Origin: Tenodera sinensis
Lineage: Eukaryota > Arthropoda > Insecta > Mantodea > Mantidae
Length of the DNA: 64,000 bases
Reading direction: 5' to 3'
NCBI GenBank assembly: GCA_030765045.1
Contig: CM060965.1
Location: forward strand, 146,765,874-146,829,873
The notes under the pieces are model-generated. The model did no database searches, was not told the DNA's origin, and saw nothing but the letters and a program-made list of their open reading frames with translations. Position 1 is the first letter of the stretch, and every line of letters starts with the position of its first letter. The translations under genes were made by a program, and so were the position numbers. This document shows positions 26,690-35,977 of this stretch, piece after piece.

Positions 26690-26862
26690 CTTCGCACCTT
26701 GACCTGTGCGACGCCTATCTCCTACTATGAGTTTAGTGAAGTGGACACTAGAGGAACACCCGGGCTTAAAAGCCCCACGCCTATGGGTGAGATCAAACCC
26801 GGGAATATTCCCTAGCTGAAACCAGAGCTGCCACGCTCTAGCCCACTGCGCGACGGCAGGGA
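26690..26862 (-). mobile_element. Possible tRNA-derived SINE relic
   Basis: On the minus strand GTCGCGCAGTGGGCTA (complement of 26839-26854) resembles an A box and GGGTTTGATCTC (complement of 26789-26800) a B box, correctly ordered. The remainder shows no clear tail. Confidence 0.4.
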
Positions 26863-27439
26863 TATACTGATAGACAACTCAAATAATTGGAAGGTTTTTG
26901 TAGCATAGAGAGTCTCAGCTTTAGCGTCACTATTTTTCATTACGAAAAGCCTCTGAATACTCTTTATACTAAGTTAAAGCTGTGCAGCATTTCAGCGCAA
27001 ATGTACGTTGCATTTATGCAAATGGGGATTGTTACTGCACCACAGAAGTTGACATAGTGTTAGCGCAAATGAGCATTAAGGCTTGTGTGGTGTCCACTGT
27101 ATTCTCCAAAGGATTCGCCTAGCACTCATTTTCTTTAGAGCTTTAGTAGTTGGTGGCGGTTGTCTTAAAGTTTTAGTGTACTGTAATAAGGATTTAAATA
27201 ACTTTTCCAGAGATTGTGTAGATAAATAAGAATACAATATGTAACTTGATCTTGATAGAAGTAATTCCATAAAAACGTTTTTAATGAAATAGATAAAGCT
27301 CGAGAAAGCTTATATGTCATATAAATTGTGTAATGTAATAAATTTAATTTAAATTTATTTTCTTTTTTTTAAGGAATTTAAATAATAACTTATTTTTAGA
27401 ATTTTTTTACTATTAATTTATTTTTTATTTTATTATCAG

Positions 27440-27670
27440 CAAACAATGATAGCCATATCATTGAAGTGCATAAAGCTAACCAGGCAGTTTTTGGACGGTC
27501 CTGCATATTGAATTTAGAATGACGTCAGATAGCTAACCATGCAATGTCATCCAAGCTAAACGCGTATGCAAAATTTCAGCTCAATCGCTTGAGGATAACT
27601 GTTTCAAAATTCAGTTGCAAGATTTAACCCGAACAAACAACATTGCAAGTTAAATAAAAGCCTGTGAAAG
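27440..27670 (+). repeat. Possible LINE 3' end-like repeat
   Basis: AAAATTTCAGCTCAATCGCT followed by a GTTGCAAGATTTAACCCG stretch and AAATAAAAG is the style of 3' untranslated sequence common in insect LINE relics. No coding part is seen, so this is a weak call. Confidence 0.3.
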
Positions 27671-28426
27671 GGGAAACTCATTCACACAATAGGCAATATC
27701 GCAACGATAGACTCTCTTTGTATTCTTCCATGCAAATTCTGTGATCGCTGATCACTTCCAACTTGCGTGCAAAGAACACATAAAATGTTCTAGTGGAAAA
27801 ACATTTGGCACCACCGCAATACAGCAAGCTGTTTATGAAGTCTGTAATGCATGCATTTCGAGGCTTACTTCCGCACCTCCCCTCTGAGGAAAGTGGCTCA
27901 CTGAACTAATAATTACGGCATTAGTTTAAACTGACAGGCGGTAAATACCGAATAAATCTGAAAACCTTTATTATAACATAGGGATTTCCTTGCCTACTTG
28001 ATTTCATAGTTATTACAATTACTGGTTATCGCTCTTTTTATAGTGACATTATTCGTTCTGTGAGACTTGCTAATAATGTCTCTTTTAAAATCTTGAATCA
28101 AGACAAAATGTAGTACTTGCAGGACTGAAATTTTAAATTCAAGTGGCCTCTTTTTAAGGAATGCATCTGAAGAAGCATGAACGAAATAAAGAAAAACGCT
28201 TTTTGGAAAGTCAAGAAAGTTGTGACCAAAGAAGGCAATGTAGGTATACATACGGGTGAAACATTCAACACAGAAATTGGCGAATTACTTGATCCAGATA
28301 AACTGATTTTCCTTCAAAGTTGTGCGATTCGGTTTATAACAGCAGTTGTCTATAGCTCCAAAGATGTTCCACTAAGTTGAGAAGAAAAGATAGACCGAAA
28401 GAAATATGCCTTAGGATATTAATAAA

Positions 28427-28788
28427 TGACCGCCTCCGTAGCGCAGTTGGTAGAGCGCTTGCCTCTGGCACGGAGGACCCGGGTTCAGTCCCTGGTACCA
28501 ACATGGAGATTTTATCCCCTCTGAGAGGTATGGCACGGGCTACACTCAGCCTCGTTAAGTCCCAAGGGGACCATTTGAGGAGCTACTTGATGGAGAAGTA
28601 GTGCTCCCAGGTCAAGAAGGCCGTATAACTGGCCGGGAGGGCTCGGGGCGCTGACCACGTCCCACCCTCCAGTACTGCACCTCACCAATGACGCTTGTAA
28701 TGGGCAGAGGTGGGGGACGCAGCGGCTGGGTGGCAAGCCTTGGCCCTTCATGGGCTGTTACACTAGAGGTTTTTTATTATTAAGTAAC
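28427..28788 (+). mobile_element. tRNA-derived SINE, family S1, copy 1
   Basis: The head is tRNA-like, with A box TAGCGCAGTTGG (28439-28450) and B box GGTTCAGTCC (28482-28491). It continues into a 290-bp body shared with the copy at 30869-31204 (blocks GATTTTATCCCC, CACTCAGCCTC, GAGGAGCTACT, GAGAAGTAG, CTCCAGTACTGC, GCAGAGGTGGGG). It ends in a T-rich tail. The 9-mer ATTAATAAA flanks both sides (28418-28426 and 28789-28797) and is a plausible target duplication. The frames on either strand here are artefacts. Confidence 0.75.
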
Positions 28789-29439
28789 ATTAATAAAAAT
28801 TAAGATCTAAACAACAGAAGCAAAAACTCTCCTTAAAAGTGAATTATCAAACTGCTACCTACGTTTAAAAGGCTTTTTAATTTAAAACAAAACCTTTTAT
28901 TAGTTTTCTCAACATTTAAATCAAACTTGCAACTAATTGATCACTTACAGGAAGATATTGTAAGGTAAAAAGGTTCTATTGATCACGGAACACATTAGCC
29001 CCTGCCTAAACGAAACCTCTATACATCGTGTTGATATATGAAAAGGATCGCCGGTATTGCTAGTCAGAATTTTAGAACATAGACTCTCTACCTCTCTGGG
29101 TGGTGTATAAATAATTAATGAATTTCAATGTACATGTTTATTTTATAAAAAGGCATGACACAATGCTTGTGTAGTTCACTTTCCTCTTTGGTCTCCCCTC
29201 CCCTCAGCAATGCCTGAAACATACAGTTGTAGTAAGCAAACATGAGATCATCTCATATTCCTTCTAAAACCTTCTACGGCATAGGTTGCATGACTCCACT
29301 CGTCTCATCATGAGCTTAAAATGAAATAGGACTCTGCTCCGCCATATACCACAATCCTTGTCACTTTCGTTTTCATTGGAGTTTTTAATTCTAATGTTAC
29401 GGGACAATGTAAAATGTAAACCTTAATTAAACTTGTTAA

Positions 29440-30220
29440 TGTAGTTTATTGAAGAAAAGGCGAAATAAGGATACTAATATAGACATCATAGTATTTTCAG
29501 GTGACCAATTTCTGCTGCCTGAAAATGAAATAGAATTACAAAAAGCACTCAAACCTTTAAATTAAATGGAGAAAGAATATAATATAAAAATTTGAAAATC
29601 AAAATTTTAAAGATATATAACCTCTAATTAGACATATAGAAATTACTTGGAGAAAAAGAATTTTTGGAAAGAAAACAAAAGCAATGGCAATGGTAGGAAG
29701 AGATCAAACAATAATTAAAGTAGTTAGTTGTAGACGAAGATATTATTCAGAAGTATCAACTTTTCAATACTTAGGCTCGAAAATATCAATTTGGGGTATA
29801 AAAGCAGATATTGAAGAAAACATAGAAATCTATAGCAAATTTAATGGATACAAAAAAGGACGCTTCGGCAAAGCAGAGAAGAGAAGTAAATAAGGACTAC
29901 ACAACATCGTGTCAAAACGAGCACTCAAGTACGCTTGGGAAACTTGGACACTAAGATCCAAAGAAAAGACTAGAGCAGAAGCAGCTCAAGTGAGATTTTT
30001 ACGACCACTTTTGGGAGTAACAAGATTAGACCGAATGGGGAATATCGGTATAAGAACACAACTCATGTACGATAGCTTCAACCCTATTAGAAGGAGTGGA
30101 AAGGTAACGTTTTAAGGATGCGCCTTCGAGATATCCACGACAAGGCCTTTTTATCAACCCTCTGGACCAGAAAATATTGGCAGTAATTGAGAAGATGAAG
30201 TGATCAATTTGTTTCACCTC
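29440..30220 (+). pseudogene. RTE-type retrotransposon RT relic
   Basis: The region around 29485-29560 reads DIIVFSGDQFLLPENEIELQ, matching the RT motif C region (normally F-A-D-D-x) with the catalytic aspartates eroded. Near 29680-29800, KAMAMVGRD and FQYLGSKIS match the block that follows. The frame from 29909 gives YAWETWTLRSKEKTRAEAAQ then VRFLRPLLGVTRLDRMGNI, the C-terminal signature of RTE elements. The tail to about 30220 still encodes a degraded PRQALF/GRPRK-like end. Frameshifts separate these pieces, and the N-terminal endonuclease is absent. Confidence 0.7.
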
Positions 30221-30236
30221 GGAATAGGTATTTGGT

Positions 30237-30690
30237 TTAATCCTTGTTGGGAAGAGTGAGTGAGTGAGTGACTGAGTGAGTGAGTGTGTAGGTGGGGTTT
30301 AACGGCCCGTCGACAACGAGGTCATTTGGGCTTTGTTGGGAAGAGGAAGAAGGGGAAATAAGTGTATCATTTTTCGACATAGCTTCCATGACGTTCAACA
30401 CACGTCCTCCAGAACGGAGGAATGTATTCTGTAGTGAGCCACCTTGCAAACATTTTGCGAAATTAAGTGCATCATGAATAATATGTACTGACTGAGCCAT
30501 GACATATGTCGAGATTTGCGGCTATTTTATCCACCTGCACACCACGAATTTGCATCACAATGGCTTCAATTTCTACCAAAGGATATCGGTTTGACAACAC
30601 CATGTGCTGATGTGTGTTGTGAGCGTCTGCCACTGATGTCACGACGTTCCTGAGCTTTCTACTGCACTCGCACACTTGCTGAAGTGATAA
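30237..30690 (-). pseudogene. Mariner-type transposase helix-turn-helix relic
   Basis: The minus frame 30675-30472 reads DKIAANLDICHGSVSTYYS, and an overlapping frame continues IIHDALNFAKC. Together these match the second helix-turn-helix of mariner/SETMAR-type transposases (I-A-x-x-L-x-I-S-x-G-S-x-x-x-I-I-H-D-x-L-x-F-x-K-V). A frameshift lies near 30480-30500. The DDE/D catalytic part is missing. The remaining minus-strand frame toward 30237 (SGGRVLNVMEAMSK) looks like attached element sequence of unknown role and runs into a GAGT repeat at 30250-30290. Confidence 0.55.
30250..30290. repeat. (GAGT)n short tandem repeat
   Basis: About 40 bp of GAGT/GACT tetramers. Confidence 0.85.
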
Positions 30691-30868
30691 AACTGCATCG
30701 CCAAATGGGCCTTCATTTTCCTATGGATTTTAAAAGGTTTCGCACCTGCACTGCTCAGAAAACTTCACAGAACGTTGTTCTTCGTCGATGCGTGTTGCAA
30801 GTTAGGGGCAGTCATTTCAAACTGTTATTTGTGGCAACTTTTCGTTTGTGTGGGGTATGCTGCCACCT

Positions 30869-31204
30869 GTGTCTCCTTAGTGCGGTGGTAGCGCTACTGC
30901 TTACCAAGTGGGGGACCGGGGTTCGATTCCCGGCACGGGAGTGGGGATTTTATCCCCCTGGGAGATCTGGTCCGAGTTGCACTCAGCCTCCTTAGGTCCC
31001 TGAGGGGCCACTGAGGAGCTACTCGATTGAGAAGTAGCGTCCCTGGTCGAGAAGACGGATAACCGGCTAGAAGGACCGGGACACTACCACGTTCTACCTC
31101 CAGTACTGCGCCCAACTCATAACGCCTGTGGTGGACAGAGGTGGGGAACCAGAGGTCGGGCAATAGGCCTTGGCCAGATGGGCTGTTGTGCCACAGGTGA
31201 GGTA
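30869..31204 (+). mobile_element. tRNA-derived SINE, family S1, copy 2
   Basis: The A box region is TAGTGCGGTGGTAGCGC (from 30878) and the B box is GGTTCGATTCC (30920-30930). The body is the same as at 28427-28788: GATTTTATCCCCCTGGGAGA, CACTCAGCCTCCTTAGGTCC, GAGGAGCTACTCGATTGAGA, CTCCAGTACTGCGCC and GACAGAGGTGGGGAACC. The heads are less alike than the bodies, which suggests either head exchange or divergence. Confidence 0.75.
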
Positions 31205-31280
31205 CCTGCACATAACTTCCAACTTATAGAATAATGGCGAGAAAATGGAAACTTTTAACATTTTAACTTTTCTATTTCAG

Positions 31281-31500
31281 CACCCTTTAGCTCAGTGGTA
31301 CCGCGCCTCCCTCTGGCGGCAGTATCCGGGTTTAATCCCTGTGATGCCACCTGAATAGCTATCCTGGTGGCCTTACGGCGAGCTGACCACTGCCACTACC
31401 ATCTTGAACTCCTTTGTGGCCTTCGCTGTGGTTAGAGGATGCAGTGGCCGGGCGATGAGGGTACCCTCTGTATAGAGGAGAAGCTCTAGGGATTATTAAC
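31281..31500 (+). mobile_element. tRNA-derived SINE, family S2
   Basis: A near-consensus A box (TTAGCTCAGTGGTA, 31287-31300) and B box (GGGTTTAATCCC) are followed by a body unlike family S1. That body is rich in GGCCTTACGGCG and GTGGTTAGAGGATGCAGTGG-type blocks. It lies only 77 bp after the S1 copy, in the same orientation. Confidence 0.6.
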
Positions 31501-31509
31501 TTTTGTGTT

Positions 31510-32920
31510 TAAGGTTTTCATTTGACTCACTTTCGTATGACCGCACTAAAACAAGAGAATTCGTGTAACATTCTGAATCCGGTGTGCTCAGTGCACATGC
31601 ATCCCAATTTCATATTCTGGCAAAACATTGGCGGAGACATTGTCTAGCATCAGACGAACAATCAGAATGCTAATACCTCTTAAAAGTAATGGCGAGTGTT
31701 GGATATATTGTTGGACAGCTGCATGCATAAATTCAATTTTCACTGCTCAGCGGCCAGGGATAAATCAGTTATACTCCACTGCAGAAATTCATAAAATAAT
31801 GACAGCGCGTTTAGAACACCTAAAGTTATTTTACGCTCTGTCCTTGTTTCTTGTGTTTCATTATTGTGCAATGGCTGATACCTATACTTTAAAAATAAAA
31901 GAATGCATCCCGCTTTCATTTCCAATAATTTCAGTGCTCAATCTGATGCTTTTTTACCTTAGAATGCATAATAAAATTAAAATACATACTTTTTGCCATG
32001 TATCCTTGGAGGGGTGCAATGTTCAGTTCTCTACGACTACATTAATTTATTGTTGTGCTTCATGCGAGTAGTCAGCTTGTGTATTCACACAGTAAGATTC
32101 GATACTTAAATGCTCAGCATACAAAATGTTCATTCTTCAATAATTTTTGTAAGTGATGAAACTACGATCATTCTTGATAGAAACAGATAGAGAAACCTGC
32201 TAGAATAAACTAAGGTTTGGTAAACGGCAAATTATTAACAGCACGTCTTAAAAATAAAGTTATTGTGCAACATTAAATTAAAAGTATTGAAAACTGGAAT
32301 TAGGAAGTTAGGAACGATTGACTGGAGTAATTGTGAGTTATTATCTAATATTTAATATCTCTAATTTTTGGATGATCAAAAGGTATTAAGCTTTTCAACC
32401 TTTTCAACCGGCCTCCTTAGAATCACGCACTGAACTGTACTGCGCGACGCGCTTTCTTGTTAAGTTTCCCCAGATCTTTGATAATAATAGACCTAATGTA
32501 ACCTCCATTGGCCTTGAAGCCGAAATTATAGTCCGAACATAAATAATTAATTATAGAAAAAGTAGAAGGAGATTTTAATCAGTATTGAAGGGGAGAAACA
32601 TAATCTTTGCAAAAGTTAAAGCCATATGGAGGCGGGCCGTACTGCAGACTCCAGCGAATCCTAAGTTTGCCCCTCCTACCAGCGCTGCCGAATGTGGTGC
32701 GTGCATCTCACACACTCATGTACAGAACCTCTACCGGTACACGCACTACGCTTGGCAATAGCGCTCCGCTTGAGCATTGGCCAGCGTTCACATGCCTTTA
32801 ACTTTTGCGAGCAGTATATTAGTAAAGCTGATTGTATATTGCTATTTACTAAAGCATTTATCCGGCCGGGCAGATTGGGTAAATGGTAAGATTACGATTG
32901 TTAGGCAAGCAAGTCTGGAT
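31510..32920. other. No recognised feature
   Basis: A 147-codon frame (31628-32071) begins with a non-ATG codon and resembles nothing I know. The target site of the Jockey element starts at 32911. Confidence 0.4.
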
Positions 32921-32922
32921 GG

Positions 32923-32974
32923 CCAAGAGCCAAGAGCCAAGAGCCAAATCAGGTCGCTCGGGTTTACCCGAGCG
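32923..32974 (-). other. Jockey 3' terminus: perfect hairpin plus heptamer tail
   Basis: Plus-strand 32955-32974 forms a perfect 8-bp stem (CGCTCGGG / CCCGAGCG) with a 4-nt loop. Between it and the target duplication lie three tandem heptamers (CCAAGAG on the plus strand, 32923-32943) and a partial fourth. A 3' stem-loop followed by short tandem repeats is a known mode of 3' recognition in some LINE clades; its role here is inferred. Confidence 0.75.
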
Positions 32975-33274
32975 GGATATATGCCCACGGTACCTATCCA
33001 TTTAGTATGGATTTACCCGTGAGGTATGAAAGATGTAGTCATTGTACAAGCTATTTTTGTCAGTGTCAGCCAATGGTGATGATTGGTTACTCTCTCTTGC
33101 TATAGACTAGGGATATGAGTGCCAGTTAGAATGTCTACCCATCCTGGGGCACCCATGCCCCTCTGCTCACTTAGCAAAGGTCAGCTTGTCTAACCAGCAA
33201 GTCAAGCAGTGTCAAATTAGCGAGAAACCGAATGCATTGGAATGTTTGGTGAAATGAGGAAGCAGCGAAGCTAA

Positions 33275-35977
33275 TTAGCCCAAGACATCCTTGGGTAAAC
33301 GATAGCTTTTGCGCCTCCTGGGAAGATGGTGATCATATTGTCCCAGGGTATTTACCAGCTGGTTAGGGTGTGGCGTAAGTTTCGCATACATAGAGCGGGC
33401 TCTATCTCGCACAACATCCACAATATATGGAATGCCAGAATGAGTATGGAGAATATGGGAAGAAAATCTACGGTCAGTATCGTAGATCATCCTAAGGGCC
33501 CTGTTCTGCACGACTTGCAGTCTGCGGATGGTGGTTTGAGCCACGAATCCCCATGCCTCGCATCCATACAGGATCAGGGGAGGGATGATCGCACGATAAA
33601 TGCGTAGTTTAAGTCGTGTAGGCATAGTAGACCTAAAGATGGGATAGAGCTTTCCCAGAGCTCCGTGACCTTGGGCAGCTTTAGCTGTCACATGTTTGGT
33701 GAAGGTAAGTCCTCGGTCTAGTTGTACACCAAGGTACTTGGCTGTGTTGACCCAAGGGATTCTCCTCTGACCAAGTGTCAGGTCCCTTTCTGGTCTCCAG
33801 GAATGAATTTTGCCTAACACAAAAGCAGAGCTCTTCTGTGGACTGATTCCCATTCTCCACTTTTCACTCCAACTCTCAATGGCATCTAGGTGTCTTTGCA
33901 ATGGGGGAAGGCAGTAACGTAGATTTTTGTTACGGGCCAGTATGAGGACGTCATCGGCATATTGGCACGTAACAGTGCTGGGTTCAACGGGGAAGTCAGA
34001 CATGTATGCGGCAAAGAGCAGTGGCGATAGAACACTACCTTCCGGTACTCCGGCCGCTATTGGTCTGATAGTTGATAACCTGCCCTCCACTCGCACCCTG
34101 AAAGTGCGGTCACGAAGGAAACTGGCTATGAGGGTCAGGTAGGGGGAGGGGAGATTTGCATCTCTAAGTTTGTACAGTAGGCCCTGGTGCCATGTTGTTG
34201 CAAAGGCCTTATCCACATCCAGAAGTACTGCGACAGTTTTGAAGTTTTCCTGGAAACCCAGGGCAGCCCTCTCAACAAGACGCAGGAGCTGTAAGGTAGT
34301 GGAATGGCCTTGACGGAATCCGAACTGATGATCCGGAATGAGCCTCCTTTCCTCAAATAGAGGAGTTAGACGGGACAGTAGAAGTTTTTCAAAAATTTTC
34401 GAAATTATTGGGAGTAGACTAATAGAACGGTAACTTAATGGAAACTTGGGATCCTTGCCTGGTTTCAATATGCAAATCATCCTCGCTTCCTTCCAAGCAG
34501 TAGGGAAGTGTCGGAGATACAGGCAAGCATTGTAAATTCTCGTCAAGTGGATAATGGCTTTGCGAGGCAGGTGTTGTAACATATGTGTCGTAACACCATC
34601 ATATCCAGGGGTTTTGTTGGGTTTGAGACACCTAATTTGCGAGGAAACTTGCCTTGGTGTGACAATTGGTATGCGAGTCGCCTCGTGAGGTGGTGGAGGA
34701 TCCTCATAGAGGTAATCCACCGTTGCCTCAACTAGTTCTGAGAAGTCCTCGTCTTCTATGTCCTCTCGGGGCTCAAATTGGGACTCTAAATAGTCCGCGA
34801 AGTCAGTGGCTTTCTCTTGCGGTTCGAAAGATAATCTCCCGCGAGTGCCATGTATAGGATGCTGATATAGCGTTTTGTCCCTTCTCAGGGATTTAATTAT
34901 CCGCTAGGGCTTCTTTTCAGAGAGGTTTACGTTCCTCATGGTGTTTTCCCAGGCCTCTTTGCGATGTGCACGTAAGAGGCGTCTAGCCAGGGTCTTAAAT
35001 CGCAGATAAATTGCCTGCAATCTGGGATGGCGGAAACGCTGCCAAAGCTTCCGAACTGTTGACTTAGCTCTCAGCAACAGTCGGAGTTCGTTAGGGATGG
35101 TTGTGGGGTTAGGAGTATTGCAAGGAATGCGGTAAGTATGCCCTCGTATCACATTTGATATTTGTCGGGAGAATGCATTTGCCGCTAATTCTAACGACTC
35201 GATAGAATTTATATGCGGTCTGGGATCCACTGATTGGTTCAGTTCAAGGACGGCTGCATCCCAGTCTACCTCGTACGACCAATCAGGAGTTACCAATGCT
35301 GACATGTTAACATTGGTGTCGATTAACACAGGATCGTGGTCAGAATCCAGTTCATTGACTGTCGTCAGGTCTATGTGGAATCTAAAGTTTTTAGTGACCA
35401 TAATATCCAGCACGTCCGGTCTCCCTCGGGCAGGATGAAAAGTGGGCTCTCTCGGTCCATGAGCTATGAGGCTTGGGTTACCGCTTATAAGGCGGAATAG
35501 TCCTCGCCCCTTCGCATTGGTGGCACGACTATGCCAGTTGGCATGTTTTGCATTTAGGTCACCTGCAATGCAGACCACAGGGTGGAGGTTTAATAAAGCC
35601 GTGTAATCTGCTTCATAGAAGCGGTGATCAGAGGGGTCATATGCCACTATCAGCAATGTATCTAGACCACCTAAAGATAGCCTAATAGCACAGGCTTCTA
35701 CATGCTGAAGTGGTGGAAGAGGGAAAGGCTTATGTGTAATATGGTTCTTAACAAAGATGGCTGTACCTCCCCCTTGTCGGCCAACCCTATCAGACCGATG
35801 GGTGACATAATTAGGGAGGGAGAAGTTGGTGGCAGCATCCAAATGAGTTTCACAGACCATCAGAATGTCGATTCCGAAATACTGTACAAAATTAGAAATA
35901 TTTGGGTAATGACTCCGTAGTCCGTTTGCGTTCCAAATCGCAGCTCTAAATGGTCTCCGGACATGTCTTCCAGCCAT
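33275..35977 (-). pseudogene. Jockey ORF2: endonuclease and reverse transcriptase, one in-frame stop
   Basis: The frame is 900 codons, read from the ATG at 35977-35975. Residues 1-225 are an APE-type endonuclease: WNANGL (15-20), ETH (43-45), GDLNAKH (139-145) and SDH (212-214) carry the catalytic and metal-binding positions. Codon 358 is TAG (34906-34904); the frame then stays open to the end. The reverse transcriptase follows with FRQGHS, motif A LDVDKAF (from codon 586), GVPEGSVLSPLLF (about 643-655) and YADD (673-676), all intact. The residue after motif A's F is A where D is usual. The C-terminal part contains LILYGCEAWG and LQVVQNRALRMIY, usual for Jockey. The product would nick target DNA and copy element RNA in the nucleus. 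The stop makes this copy unable to make full ORF2 unless read through. Confidence 0.88.

Noticed and set aside
28432..28500. Functional tRNA gene
   Set aside because: A and B boxes are present, but the same head-plus-body unit recurs at 30869-31204 and the unit has a tail, so it is a SINE. The same reasoning applies to the other tRNA-like heads.
31628..32071. 147-codon plus-strand frame
   Set aside because: It starts with TTG and its composition gives no hint of a domain; it is likely chance in AT-rich DNA.
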